From Bugula neritina (taxonomy: Eukaryota > Bryozoa > Gymnolaemata > Cheilostomatida > Bugulidae): a stretch of 64,000 nucleotides of DNA. The stretch spans positions 20,624,628-20,688,627 of the forward strand of contig OZ037767.1 of the NCBI GenBank assembly GCA_964035545.1. Direction: 5' to 3'. Position numbers and translations under genes: made by a program. The notes under the pieces were generated by a model, which had not been told where the DNA came from, searched no databases, and saw nothing but the letters and a program-made list of their open reading frames with translations. This document shows positions 1-11,704 of the stretch, piece by piece. The number at the start of each line of letters is the position of its first letter. Position 1 is the stretch's first letter.

Positions 1-487
1 GACTCTACGAGGACACAACTACTGCAGTTGAATAACTGGGGTAGGTTATCGTGTTGATGTGTCAAAGTTCAGTTAGTGGTAGAGATGCCAAGTGAACTTT
101 TCTGCTATCAACACATGTGCTGAGAGATCATATAGAAGGAGGAATGTAGCTGCATTCTTTGCCAACAACTATCAACACACCTCGTCAGAGCAGTCACAAG
201 AGGAAATCTGTGTTGATGATTAGTAATCTCTCTTTGCTCAACCAGCACAAATGTTTACAAACTATCACAATTACTTGCAAATAATTTTCTAAACACATAA
301 AAAAATTCTGCCATTTGGCTACACTGTGGCAGTACTGCACTATTATCTAGATAGCACTTTGTGCTGGCTGTGTAAATTTATGGTGGTTGTTGCATAAGTT
401 TCTAACTTTCTAAAAATATATTGCATAACCTGTGCAATACAAAACCTGACTCATCACCTTAACAAAACATACTTCTATGGCTGTCAG

Positions 488-586
488 ATAGCCGAGCAGA
501 ACACAGAAGAGTTGGTTTCAGTGAGTCCGGGAGAGCTTAGCCGTTACTCGGTGCAACTAGACAAAAAGTTTCAATTTTGAAATAAA
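488..586 (+). other. Possible 3'-terminal exon with overlapping poly(A) signal
   Basis: After a ctgtcag acceptor-like site there are 30 open codons on the plus strand, ending in TGA at 578-580. AATAAA follows immediately at 581-586. The translation is polar and looks protein-like, but no upstream exon was found. It conflicts in strand with the exon-like segments at 709-1253, so at most one reading may be right, unless two genes converge here. Confidence 0.2.
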
Positions 587-708
587 ATACATTTTTTACA
601 GCTAAGAAACATTAGCCAGCGCACTGAGTGAAGAATATTCTAGTATGTGGAAAAGACCTTTCCAATGCCGAGACAAACAAAGGATATGACAGAAAGAAGA
701 CAACTTAC

Positions 709-3139
709 AGTTGCTGAGTGAACACCGTTTACAGAACATACTTTCAGCAGTATAAAGTTGCCAGACACTGTATTAGAGGCAAAGGATTCTCCACTGTCTT
801 ACCTTATACAGAAGACAACCCATAGTTTCTTGTGGAATAACTTGATTAAACTCACACTAGGCTACATAACTACTGTAAACTGGTTTTTCAACATTATCTA
901 GATTGACATTAGCTAAAAAATACCCCTAATACCTGTGACACCCCTAATATATGTGACACTCCTAATACCTGTGACACCCCTAATACATATGCGACACCCC
1001 TAATACATATGCGACACCCCTGATACCTTTGTGACACCTTCAAGTGAGTATGTCTATTCAGCAGTATACAAGGTACAGTATTCTACAAGCTATAGCTGAC
1101 AAAAGCGCCCCCCCCCCCCCCAGTGACATCCACCCCTTGATACAACAGCTCAATCTCACAAGGCACCTGAAGTGCAATTTTGGCAGTTGAGAAAGTCCTC
1201 TGTATGGTGAACCCACACAGAGACATAGACTTAGTATGTGAAAGACATCCCAACTGTCAGAGTAACGCATAATAAGCAGTTACGGCTCATTCTAACTCTC
1301 AGCTCTGCTTTCCATCAGCTCTGTTAGCAAGAAGTAAAGCAGTCTTACAAGGGAGAGAAATCTCAATACAAATTTAATATCAGTGCTGAGAGTTAAGTTG
1401 AAGTTTGGTTTCAAAATATCAGTCAGTTAAAATACAAGGAAAGTCTAAACCCAGGCCATGGATTTGGTAATAAATGTTCACTAGAGCTTATTACAGAATT
1501 TATATGCTAACTACAACATCTCACTTTGGAAAGAGAGATACAATAAATTATCAGAAATATAGGTCAATGCATACTGAAAGTATTAATTATAACTGTGGCA
1601 GGGAGAAACTTCCTAAATTTAGATAAAAACTTTGTCTGCCAACTATGAATGATTATGTTTAAATTACCAGAGCTATTACCAACCTGGTTGTTACGTGAGA
1701 GCAGATTCACCAATACACCTCTCTTGGACTGACACACTCTACTGCAACCACCTGCAAGCATATACCACAGGTTGTCAGTAATAAGCTGGTATAAGCTAAC
1801 CAAGAAGTGTCCAGTGACAGGCTGTGCTATCCACTCACCCTCACACCTCCCTAATTCCCCCAAATTTGGTTAATCACTAAGTAGGAAGTCTCTACAGGCC
1901 TGACTACCTGCGTACACTGGGCAATAAGTAAGCATGTGTAGTAAGTAGTAGGTAGGTAAGTAGAGTAAGTAGTAGGTAACTACATATAGTAAGTAGAGTA
2001 GTAAGTACATATAGTAAGTAGAGTAGCAAGTACATATAGTAAGTAGAGTAGTAACTACATATATCAAGTACATATAGTAAGTAGAGTAGCAAGTACATAT
2101 AGTAACTACATATATCAAGTACATATAGTAAGTAGAGTAGTAAGTACATATAGTAAGTACATATAGTAAGTAGAGTAGTAAGTACATATATTAAGTAGAG
2201 TAGCAAGTACATATAGTAAGTAGAGTAGCAAGTACATGTAGTAAGTAGAGTAGTAGCAAATAGAGCAGTAAGTACATATAGTAAGTAGAGTAGTAAGTAC
2301 ATAATAAGTAGAGTAGTAGTAAGTAGAGTAGTAAGTATAGTAAGTAGAGTAAGTATGCTGAGCAGGTCAATGACACACAAAAGGGCAGCATCTAGGTGAC
2401 TGATAAAAATAGCATAATAGGAAATTGAGGGCCACTGAAGCAAAACAAGACAAGCCTCACTAAATGCCACACTTTTGGTTAGAGGAAGGAATAACAGTAA
2501 CAGCAACCAGATGAAAATAGATTACAAATCTATTTTTAGGTATGAGGATATAGATGGGAGAGGTTTGGACATTTTTAACCACAACAAAGGCTAATAGCTC
2601 ATGAATTTTGATGATTATGTGTTACACAACAAAGGAACCACAATTGAAACAAAAAGCTAGTACAAACTTAGAATTAGAGATTCAGATACTCAATTTAAAG
2701 GGCACGTCTAAATACTACTTGACATACACTCGAGGTGTGCTGGCAGATTCTTGATATGGAGACTTCCTCTACCTAACTTCAACTACTTCTTAGAGATTTC
2801 GTTAAAATACATCCTTAACAATAATGGCTTTAAAACGAATTCTCAATACGAAGCAGGCAACCTCTCCAAACACTTTACATCAACATCTGTTAGACAAGTC
2901 TTAATTGGCCAGCATTTGGAAGTTCTTGAATACCTTCTTGAATATTTGACGAATGATAAATGTATCATTTGTAAACCAGGGTTTTGATCTAAAAGATGCC
3001 ACGAGTGGAATTCTACCAACTACTCATCTAAATCCCCAGTAGAGATGTCAACATAAAGCAGATAGTTGTTGAACTGTCAACTGACATGCCTCACTTGTTT
3101 CAGCTTGCCACAGACATGACAGGCCAGAGTTGCTTCCCT
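709..3139 (-). CDS. Possible unidentified multi-exon gene (scattered exon-like segments)
   Basis: Several short open segments bounded by good splice signals lie on the minus strand. They are 3139-3095 (15 codons, phase 0/0, with a CHVC zinc-knuckle-like pair, then gtgagg), 1751-1719 (11 codons, phase 0/0), 1253-1167 (29 codons, phase 0/0, preceded by ctgacag) and 767-709 (entered in phase 1, followed by gtaagt). The last two have the amino acid composition of real protein, with many alternating hydrophobic residues. Phases agree for the first three, but exons between 1167 and 767 must be missing. I do not recognise the protein. Neither end is fixed, and some segments may be chance. The minisatellites at 921-1037 and 1935-2352 would lie in its introns. 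Confidence 0.35.
921..1037. repeat. Minisatellite, unit about 18 bp (cccctaatacctgtgaca)
   Basis: About six imperfect copies of a unit built on cccctaatacctgtgaca. A 14-base C homopolymer lies nearby at about 1108-1121. Confidence 0.85.
1935..2352. repeat. Minisatellite built on agtaagtagagtagtaagta
   Basis: A long array of short AGTA-rich words (agtaagta, gagtagta, catatagta) in irregular higher-order order. The minus strand is open in all three frames (Tyr/Leu/Thr-rich) only because the repeat lacks stop codons on that strand. It is not a gene. Confidence 0.9.
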
Positions 3140-5030
3140 CTGTCAAACAAACCTCTCTGGGTGTAATGTAATGTGACAAGGAAGAACAGGTGCTCTACAG
3201 CTTATACCTCAACCAGAAAGGGAGGAAGGTAAAATAAAGTGAGGCTTATGTCTCGCCAACACAGCTTTTCTTCATTTTATACTTAAGGTTAAATTATAGT
3301 TATTATACAAACCAAATACAAGAATATAATTTTGAACTTCAACTGGAACTGTTATAATAACAGAATTAAAATATAATTTAACTGACACTTGGGCAATTAA
3401 AAACACTTCATTTTAATTGAAGTCTTGATATACTTTGGAAAAGATTAAATAACTTTGGGAGTTAAAGACAGATATGACACTAAAATTCACCAGGGTTGGG
3501 TTAGGCATGAAATGAGATAGCTCGAGTCACCATGGTAACACTATTGTTGTACTCAGCACCAATTGAGAATAATAATGAGCTAGAAACTAGATTTCAAGAT
3601 AATAAAACATGTATCCAAGACTCTGACAGGAAATAACTGAGCAGTGATGAAAACAAGTAAAATTTTAGAGTTTAAAACTGAAGAAACTAAACCAGCTCAC
3701 CATAAAACCTGGAATAATAAAACTCAGCATTTGGATCTCGATAATAAAATTCTTTCAAGGGAAACACTTAACAATGAGAATATATAACTTACTTGACTAA
3801 TTACTGTTGAGAACCCAGATTATAATCAATGTCGCAGAGTTGTCTGTCATCAACATTTATAAGACAACTCTCAACTTTTTTTTCCAAATATGACTAAATG
3901 CAATAGTATGTCGAGCCCTATCACCAACACAATCATATTTATAACCTTGCAGTGCATAGTACACAGTTTTGACTATATAAGACACCACACTGGTAACGTA
4001 ACAGTTCATCCTGACACTACATTTAGTCCTAAGAAGAACTACTGGTATCGGGCAGCTTATTGCACATAGCTACAGCATGAAGCTATCACCATGTTTAAAT
4101 TCTGACTTCCTTGATCAAAATAGAGTAGAGGTGATACTAATACCCTTATTTTCTGAAATACTCATTAAAACCAAGCAGAAAACTGTCTGTAACAAGTACC
4201 ATACTATATTGTAGACAGCCTAAGCTTCAACATAACACTGCTGAGCACACTAATTACTACTATGTTTTTTCAAGTAAAATATTGACTAAATAAAGCACGG
4301 CCCAGCTATAGTACAAAATTATGACACAGTAGAAACTTTTGGTCCTAAAATAAAGACTTTTGCCAGGGCAGGAGATTTTATTGCAGGACTTAAAGTTTGG
4401 TTGTTATATATTTTAATTATTGTATTTACAAAATGATGGTATATATAAAAACCTAAATGACTTGTAAGAAAAAGAAGTAATTTCATAAATTTTATACTTG
4501 AATTTTACCCTGAATAGACATATTATTATGTATTCCAAATGAAAATTATTTTAAAGACTATTACTAGTCTGATTACTTTCAGAAAACTATAATATTAATT
4601 TAAAAAGTAAAATATGAGAAATCAAAGAACAATGGAGATCTAGTGGCTAGAGGGCCGGCATAACTGTAGTGAAATTTTACAAAGTTTCTCTAACATTTCA
4701 CTAAAACAACTGCAAGTGCTAAGTGATGTCAACAAGGAACGGGCACCTGATCTGGGCCGATACCCAGTTAAAGCGTCCCCAACACAAAATCCTAAATATT
4801 TTTAAAACTGTTTTAGCTATCCCAATAAATTATCAGCTTCATTGTATTTGTAAAACTCAGTAGAACCAATTCAATTCTTGTTGCGATGCTGTAAAGCACT
4901 GCTGAAATGGAGCCATTCTGTAACTGCAAAACTACGGCAGCTATGACATTACTTTAATCATAGTTTCAATCAGAAAGAATGCGCCTTTCACCTAAATAAA
5001 TTTTATCAAGTCAAAAAGTTAAAATAGCAT
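3140..5030. other. No gene seen
   Basis: AT-rich unique sequence. I see no long open frame, no convincing exon with matched splice sites and no tandem array. Confidence 0.5.
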
Positions 5031-5034
5031 TTGA

Positions 5035-5870
5035 CCCACCTATAAGTATAATGCTTTAATAGTATTACTATTACTATCAGTAACTGTAATTACTAATTAG
5101 TAATACTAATAGTAATAGTAATTTACTAATACAGTATTACTAATAGTATTACTATTAGTATTACTAATGCTAATAGTAATACTTTTAATTAGCAGCGATA
5201 ATTATTTTTTAGGTTTACATTCAATAAAAGGTAAAATCCACCCACATTTGTTTAAAATCTCTATCTCTGTTAGTGTTAATACTAGTACTAATAGTAATAC
5301 TAATAGTAATACCTCAGAAGTTGGAAGTGGTGGTATTAGTAGTACTATTAGTATTACTATTAGTATTAGTAATGCTAATACTAATAGTAATAAATGTAAT
5401 ATTAATACTAAATCTAAATACATTTACTAAGTCTAATTACTATTATTATTATTATTATTATTAAGTATTACTATAATATAACTATAGTCTTTAAGTCACT
5501 GTTAATATTACATTTACTGTGTTAGTATTACTATTAGTATTACTATTAGCATTAGTATTACTATTACTAATAGTAATAGTAATACTAATGCTAATTAGTA
5601 TTAGTATTAGTATAATGAATTAGTATTATTCAGTATTACTATTAGTATTAGAGTATTACTATTAGTATTAGAGTATTACTATTAGTATTAGTATTAGTAT
5701 TACTATTACATATTGATATTCATATTGTCTATTACTATAAGTATAAGTATAACTATTAGTATTAGTATTACCTCTTACAGTTACTATTAGTATTAGTATT
5801 ACTATTAGTATTAGTATAAGTATTTGTATTACATTTACTATTACTATTAGTATTAGACTTGGTAATTACC
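5035..5870. repeat. ATTAGT/ATTACT low-complexity tract
   Basis: About 0.8 kb made mostly of the trinucleotides att, act and agt in shifting order (attactattagtattagt and relatives). It includes a pure (att)n run at about 5440-5462. Because ATTAGT and ACTAAT are reverse complements, neighbouring blocks can pair. Three overlapping open frames of 60-90 codons (Ser/Thr/Asn-rich or Leu/Val/Ile-rich) are by-products of the repeat. Confidence 0.9.
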
Positions 5871-6734
5871 AAATCCAAGACCTATCCGCCCATAAACTGA
5901 TAAAGGTTCATAAACTTTAAGTTAAATTAAAAGTAAAAAGGGTAAAAATTAAACATTACCTAAACAATTCACTTGGCTATGTTTTTAGAGGCAGCTTACT
6001 CTTTCAGGCACCTGAAAAACTTGCAATTTTTTATCTATTTCTTTGTATTAGCCACAAGTCTAAGAAGCGCACATGAATCAATTAGTAAATAACGTGTCAT
6101 CAAACTGACAGCCGCGCCATCACCATGTCAAACATCAACATGTGGTTCTCCGAATCTGACATTCTGCTAGATGACGGGTTTTCATTAGTCGCTTACATTT
6201 AACCTTGACCACGGTAAGTAAGTTAGCACTGATAGAATGAATGCAGACATAAAACCTATGATTTTGCGTAGAGTGCTAATAATCTAAAACAGTAGAACTA
6301 CTAGCCTATCATATTATTATTTGCAGTTGGGATCCTTGGTCACTACATTATTGACACTATTACAATGATCCTGTCAAGTTTTACTACTATTTACGCAGCA
6401 TATTATTATTAGCATTACTATTAGTACTATGACTGTCAGTCTATCACTATGCTTATTATTTGTTTATTGTAATTTGGCAAACTTTTTAGTTGTGGTATGA
6501 CAAAATTTTATGGAACTAGATAATTATTATTTATAAAGAAAAATACATAACTCACAGTGAGTGTGACTGTCACAATCACTACCAGTGAATCACTGATTAG
6601 TGATTACATTTACCGTTTACAGGAAACGCGAAAACTGAAAAGTAATTGAACTTAAATTGATGTTTATATTATAATTATATATACTAATAATTATAATTTA
6701 ATCACTAAGGATAATAAATCCTAAATTTCTTATA
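5871..6734. other. No gene seen
   Basis: AT-rich sequence between the ATTAGT tract and the LINE 3' end. There are short remnants of ATTAGT words near 6404-6427. No coding segment is supported. Confidence 0.5.
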
Positions 6735-6882
6735 CCTGTCGATACCTGTCGATGTTATTTCCACACTGGACCTCCCTAGAGGGAAGAAGGGGTGTGCCTC
6801 ATATAAAAAACTAAGTTGTCAGTACTTGGACAGTAATCTAAAAAGTGTTAACATTTTTGTGCAGATTAACTTAACAGGCTAA

Positions 6883-9654
6883 CTAGCCTGTCTGTGTGTG
6901 ATCAGTGCTGATCCTCATATCTCTTATTGTTCTTGGGAGAAAACTATAAAGATACCTATTCTTGTTCGCTCTCACTGATCTGGGAAATCCTGCAACCTGA
7001 GACCGAGTCTGTACAGTGCTTGTGGTCCGCTGATCTAGAAAATCATCATAGGCAGCACTCAGAGTTGGATGTAGTTCTTCCTTAGACAATATTTTTAGGA
7101 GAAGGCTGATGCGTCGGTTTTTCCTCCTTAGATCAAGCGGCTCTAAACACAGCTTTTTCATCTCTTCCCCAATATCAGTTCTTCCTTTGCTGTTAGAGAT
7201 AAAACGCACAGCACATGTTTGAACATTCTCCATTATATTTATATGATTTTTGCTAGATGGGTCCCAGGCTGCACTGGCATATTCCAAGTGTGGGAGACAG
7301 AGGGCTTTGTAGGCAATAAGCTTTGCTCTCCTGGGGGCCCAGTAGAGTGAACGTTTTATCATACCCAATTGCCGTTTTGCAACAAGAACCTTTTTTAGGA
7401 TGTGTTGGTCAAATTTACAGTCTGACTGCAGTGTTACACCAAGGTATTTGGTTGAGTCAACATGATCCAACACTGATCCACTGAGCTTGTATCGGGGAGT
7501 GTCGGTCTTAGGGTTAAAGCTGATTATCTTGCTCTTGGAGATGTTAAATGACATTCCCCACTTATTCGCCCAAGTACTAAGAGAGTCCAGGTTGCGCTGA
7601 AATCTATTACAGTCTTCAGATGAGGAAATTTCTTGGTAAACAAGTGTGTCATCGGCAAAAAGAGCACAAGAGCAGTTGAGACACTCAGGAAGATCATTTA
7701 TAAAAACTAAAAAAAGTACCGGCCCTAAGACTGATCCTTGTGGTACACCTGAGCAAACCGGCTTTGGATCTGAGCTGCAGCCATGTAACACAACACGCTG
7801 CTTTCTGTCTGTAAGAAAGTTGTGAACCCAACGTAGCAGATAATTGTCAACATCGGCAATTTGAGAAAGCTTCTGTAGCAGAAGTCCATGTGGGACCCGA
7901 TCAAATGCCTTGGTAAAGTCTAGCACAGCAGCATGGACAGTCTTTTGGTTATCGATAGCATACAGAATGTCATGCATAGTTGCACAGATCTGCGTCTCAC
8001 AGGAGAGGCCTCTTCTGAAACCATGCTGCCTGTTGTTGAGCTTTGTGTCAATCTTTTCTAGCAGGTTTCTCAGGACGATGTGTTCCAAAATCTTGCAAGG
8101 AATGCTGGTCAAGGATATTGGACGGTAGTTATTGACACTGACCGTAGTTCCTGATTTGTGGAGTGGTGACACATTGGCTCTTTTCCAGTCCAATGGAATT
8201 TGCCCAGTTTGAAGAGAAACTTGAAAAATCCTACTCAAGCATGCAGCGGTAAGTTCAATATCTATGCTCAAATCAGCTTTTCCAAAACCATCAGGACCTG
8301 GAGCTTTGCCAGACTTCAAGTTTTTGATTTGTTGAGCTACGCCCGAGAGAGATACATCAGGCACTTCATTTGTCGCCTCATAGACGAGCATGGGAAGTTG
8401 ATGAGATGCGGTGAATTGCTGGTAGAAGAAACTGTTGAGCATATCAGCACACTTTTTTGGGTCTGATGTGAGAGTACCATCTGGCATAGCAAGCCTAATT
8501 GGGTTATGCGATTTTGTGGAGCCCTTCAAATGTTTGTAAAAGGGTTTACTGTTCCCCTCTAGAAGTGGCTTACATACCCGAGATTCAATATACTGCTTTT
8601 TCAACCTTTTGAAAGCTTTTTTAGAGACTCTGCGGTGATAAGCAGCTGCTTGCCGATCAAAGTCATTTCCGGTCTCCTTGAACCTGTTGTACAGTTTTCT
8701 TTGTTTAGTTGCTAGTTTCCGAGCTTCATTAGTAAACCATGCAGGCTCATGTCTATTAAGCTTGATCTCCCGCTCCAAGGTAGGCACACAATCAGAAATA
8801 GCTTGGCGGAGGCTTCTAGAAAATAATACCCACATAACGTCGACATCATTCATAACTACAAGCTCATCTGCTACCAAACTGAGTACACTGCGGAAGCGAA
8901 CGACATCGGCCTTGTGGTATTGCTTAACTGTTTTTATACTACTTGTATGCTCCGAACTACCTTTGATGGATATGTGAACCAAAATCAGTGCATGATCGCT
9001 CAATCCCGGAAAAATGACCTCATGATGGAGGGAATGTGGGGATGTGGTACACACGAGATCCAGAGTATTGCCATGAATATGTGTTGGCTGAGTTACCAAC
9101 TGGTACATATCATGCTCAGCTAGAATATCTAAAAACTCTATCTGTAGTGACTGGTCTTGCGTATGAGGTTTTGGTAGCATTTGGTGCCAATCAATGCCAG
9201 GTATGTTCATATCTCCTACAAGAATGAGTCTGTCCTGAGGGAATGTTTCAGCGATAGTATGCAGTGATGATCGTACTGTTGATAAGTTTTTATGATTAGG
9301 TGGACGATAATAGCAGCCAATAACACAACCCTTGACTCTGACAAATAGTAATTCAGTATCATCATTGTTTGGCACAATAACAATGGAGCTATTCAAGTTA
9401 TCATTTACTGCAATTAACACACCACCACCATTGATAGTTCTATCTTTTCTATAAATTGATTTGTTATTATAGTCAAAAATCTGGTGGTTCGGTATTGTGT
9501 CATCTATGTGTGTCTCTGTTAAGCAAACTATATCATAATCGTATGTTTCAACGGACAATTGCTCTGTTTTACCTTTAAGAGATCTTATGTTAGCTACAAA
9601 TAGTTTTAGACTGTGGTCTGTGCGGTCTGTGATGCTAGGTTCACATACCTCCAT
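6883..9654 (-). CDS. LINE ORF2: APE endonuclease and reverse transcriptase, 923 aa
   Basis: Nicks target DNA and reverse-transcribes the element RNA at the nick. The N-terminal apurinic-endonuclease-like domain (about residues 15-230) shows an N-I-R-S-L start, GDMN at residues 147-150 and a catalytic SDH at about 219-221. The reverse transcriptase domain (about 470-740) shows the D-F-x-K-A-F-D box, GVPQGSVLGP near residue 635 and the catalytic FADD at 666-669. The C-terminal region ends in a FLPRTIRDM motif. The length is normal for CR1/jockey-group ORF2. The first ATG is at 9654-9652 and overlaps the end of ORF1 in another reading frame, so translation probably needs reinitiation or frameshifting. 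No disabling change was seen. Confidence 0.93.
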   Translation of the reverse strand: MEVCEPSITDRTDHSLKLFVANIRSLKGKTEQLSVETYDYDIVCLTETHIDDTIPNHQIFDYNNKSIYRKDRTINGGGVLIAVNDNLNSSIVIVPNNDDTELLFVRVKGCVIGCYYRPPNHKNLSTVRSSLHTIAETFPQDRLILVGDMNIPGIDWHQMLPKPHTQDQSLQIEFLDILAEHDMYQLVTQPTHIHGNTLDLVCTTSPHSLHHEVIFPGLSDHALILVHISIKGSSEHTSSIKTVKQYHKADVVRFRSVLSLVADELVVMNDVDVMWVLFSRSLRQAISDCVPTLEREIKLNRHEPAWFTNEARKLATKQRKLYNRFKETGNDFDRQAAAYHRRVSKKAFKRLKKQYIESRVCKPLLEGNSKPFYKHLKGSTKSHNPIRLAMPDGTLTSDPKKCADMLNSFFYQQFTASHQLPMLVYEATNEVPDVSLSGVAQQIKNLKSGKAPGPDGFGKADLSIDIELTAACLSRIFQVSLQTGQIPLDWKRANVSPLHKSGTTVSVNNYRPISLTSIPCKILEHIVLRNLLEKIDTKLNNRQHGFRRGLSCETQICATMHDILYAIDNQKTVHAAVLDFTKAFDRVPHGLLLQKLSQIADVDNYLLRWVHNFLTDRKQRVVLHGCSSDPKPVCSGVPQGSVLGPVLFLVFINDLPECLNCSCALFADDTLVYQEISSSEDCNRFQRNLDSLSTWANKWGMSFNISKSKIISFNPKTDTPRYKLSGSVLDHVDSTKYLGVTLQSDCKFDQHILKKVLVAKRQLGMIKRSLYWAPRRAKLIAYKALCLPHLEYASAAWDPSSKNHINIMENVQTCAVRFISNSKGRTDIGEEMKKLCLEPLDLRRKNRRISLLLKILSKEELHPTLSAAYDDFLDQRTTSTVQTRSQVAGFPRSVRANKNRYLYSFLPRTIRDMRISTDHTQTG

Positions 9655-10637
9655 TCCCCCTCTGTTCCTTTACTTTGGATTCTGTTATTTCTTATCCTAA
9701 AATTAACATCTGGTTTCTCTTCTTTCATCTCTTTTATAGTTTGACGAAGCTTGTACTGCTCATCTCTCACTTCCTTGCTCTCATCAAGCTTACAGAATAT
9801 ATTTTTATTTCTAAGAGAAGCATTTGCTCTCTTCAAAAACTCCCACTTGGTGGCTTCATCTTCAAATTCTAGTTTTATTGGCCTTGGCTTGCCAGGAACC
9901 CTGGAGGTTAGACGAATAGCTCTGAGGGGCTCCGATGTTCTCATAAAACAATCCTGACGCATAAGCTCTTTGATCTGATCATATGTTGGTATTTGGTTAT
10001 CCTCTGGAATTCCATACAATATTGCATTCTTTTTCCGTAACTCAGACTGAGAGATTTCCACCTGTTTAGCTAACATCTTGCTGGCATGTTCATTCACCTC
10101 TAAGCTCTTTTTCACATTCACAGCATTTTCTTTTACTGCATCGGCGTAACTTTTTTCAAGTTTCTCAAATCTTTTTTCAACAGTAGTTTCATTGGCGGTG
10201 AGAGTAGTAGAGATTGTACTTATTAGCTCCTCAATATTTTGTATTTTCTGGTTCAATGTTGAGCATTGAGAAATTGCACTTAAATCACTCAAACTAGTCT
10301 TGCTGCCACCCTTAGTGGCATTCCGTACTTCTCCAATGCAAGAATCACAAAACCATTGCACCCCTTTTTCATTCAACTTGACAATGGAGTTAACTTCAGT
10401 GTTCTGAAGGCTCTGGCATAGGCCATGAAACCATGATTGGCACATGTCACAACTAATCCATCTAGAACTAATTTTTAGTTGTTGACCTTTGTGATTTCCT
10501 GTATAACAATCAACATTCTTGCAACTTTTGCAGCAAATGCTATCACCACTAGGATGGTGATTGCCAATCCCATTACTATCATTACTACAACTATCTTGGC
10601 TTTGAGATTGAGATTGTTGGCTGTTGGGCATCTTCAA
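9606..10637 (-). CDS. LINE ORF1: PHD-finger nucleic-acid-binding protein, 343 aa
   Basis: The RNA-binding/chaperone ORF of the same LINE. After a Ser/Gln/Asn-rich start, residues about 35-101 form a C4HC3 PHD-type zinc finger: CxxC, then CDMCQSWFHGLC, then WFCDSC. A coiled coil follows at about residues 120-200. Then comes a small fold starting KKNAILYGIPED, typical of the C-terminal part of CR1-group ORF1 proteins. The ORF starts at ATG 10637-10635. It ends 49 bases inside the start of ORF2, in a different frame. A host PHD protein is unlikely, because it is fused in order to an APE/RT ORF and has no introns. Confidence 0.88.
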   Translation of the reverse strand: MKMPNSQQSQSQSQDSCSNDSNGIGNHHPSGDSICCKSCKNVDCYTGNHKGQQLKISSRWISCDMCQSWFHGLCQSLQNTEVNSIVKLNEKGVQWFCDSCIGEVRNATKGGSKTSLSDLSAISQCSTLNQKIQNIEELISTISTTLTANETTVEKRFEKLEKSYADAVKENAVNVKKSLEVNEHASKMLAKQVEISQSELRKKNAILYGIPEDNQIPTYDQIKELMRQDCFMRTSEPLRAIRLTSRVPGKPRPIKLEFEDEATKWEFLKRANASLRNKNIFCKLDESKEVRDEQYKLRQTIKEMKEEKPDVNFRIRNNRIQSKGTEGEWRYVNLASQTAQTTV

Positions 10638-10699
10638 TAGTTAGAGTTAGTTGTAAGTTGAAGCACCAATGTCTCTTTTTTACTGGTTAAGGTAGTTAA

Positions 10700-11330
10700 A
10701 GTTGAAGGTTAGTACTTACAGTTCGAGTAAAACTAGAGTAATTGTAAAAGTAGCAGCAGTATGACTATGAGTAGTATTACTATTATTTTTATTGTCACGA
10801 TGGGTACTAAACTCTGGTCAGTTTTTATTACTGACTCACAGAGAACTAGGCTTTTGAGTTAAATTAATGAGCACACCCCTGCCTCTACTAGGGACCTAAT
10901 TTTGAAATTACGTTAAATTATTTAAAAGTTTAAAATTTAGCGTTCTCCATTATCGAAACCGGAAGGCCCTCCTTTCAATATGAATATGAATAATCTATAG
11001 TTATTCAGTCAATCATAATGATAATGTTATTACTATTAGTCAAGGAGTAGTCGTTGGCTACAAGGCCAAGCGCAAGTATAAGTATAACTATAACTTACTT
11101 CAGCTTTAAAGTAAATGTAAAACACTTACAGTTACTCTTAGTCACCTACACTTTGATTCGTGGTTTTCTTACTTGACTTACTTGAAGATGCAATCACGTT
11201 AGACCTCTAGATTAGTGTAAGCGATGTGCCTCGTTTGGTGAACAGAATTATTAAATGTAGTTAATACTTTTATCACATAAGTGCAGTTCTGTTTTAAGAC
11301 TTTGGTGCCAGTACAGGGCCTTATGAGGCC
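10700..11330. other. No gene seen
   Basis: AT-rich sequence upstream of the LINE start, possibly including its 5' end. No coding segment is supported. Confidence 0.4.
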
Positions 11331-11334
11331 TCTC

Positions 11335-11405
11335 TGTGAGCAGCATTTGATGTTATTTTCATATCACGTATTGTTCTGGGTAGGAAGCTGGCATGAAATA
11401 GTGAG
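11335..11405 (-). mobile_element. LINE ORF2 3'-end fragment
   Basis: On the minus strand a short open stretch encodes FHASFLPRTIRDMKITS. This matches the C-terminal FLPRTIRDMR motif of the intact LINE ORF2 at 6883-9654. The rest of the copy is lost, so this is a 5'-truncated relic of the same or a close family. Confidence 0.6.
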
Positions 11406-11704
11406 GTGTTAGTCCTGAAAGTGGACTAGTTTTATTTTTAGTTTATTCTTGTGATTATCGGTATAACTAAGTATAAGTCAGTGAGTAATACTAAGTGTTG
11501 CTTAAACTTAATGGTTATAACGTTATATGTATGCTTATAGTGTAGTATTAGTATTACTATTGTTACTACTAGTGCTAGTGAACATGATAATTATTGAGTA
11601 TGTAATGAATGCATGTATGTAATTGTTATACATAGCCAGTATTAGCATATGTATGCTACTGTCTTATGATAATAGTAATACAGTAGTATAAGTATAACTA
11701 TACT

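Larger units (their letters stand above)
6735..10700 (-). mobile_element. CR1/L2-type LINE with both ORFs intact
   Basis: A two-ORF non-LTR retrotransposon. ORF1 is PHD-finger/coiled-coil and ORF2 is endonuclease plus reverse transcriptase. The 3' end (low coordinates) has no poly(A) tail. It ends in a short tandem repeat, two copies of gatacctgtc-type 10-mer at about 6737-6756, as CR1 and L2 families do (established knowledge). A short hairpin (ctccctagaggga region, near 6770-6785) precedes the tail. The 5' limit is not defined; I see only about 60 bases of likely 5' UTR beyond the ORF1 start and no obvious target-site duplication. Both ORFs are free of stops, which suggests a young insertion. 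Confidence 0.88.

Noticed and set aside
83-223. Plus-strand 46-codon segment ending in TAG after a gtggtag acceptor
   Set aside because: The minus strand offers an equally good small exon in the same place. No partner exon or poly(A) signal was found.
1870-2506. Open frames of 66-200 codons on the minus strand rich in Tyr, Leu and Thr
   Set aside because: They follow the AGTA-type minisatellite, which has no stop codons on that strand. No start context or domain supports them, and several frames are open at once.
2751-2987. 78-codon plus-strand frame
   Set aside because: AT-driven composition, with no domain and no splice partner. Possible but unsupported.
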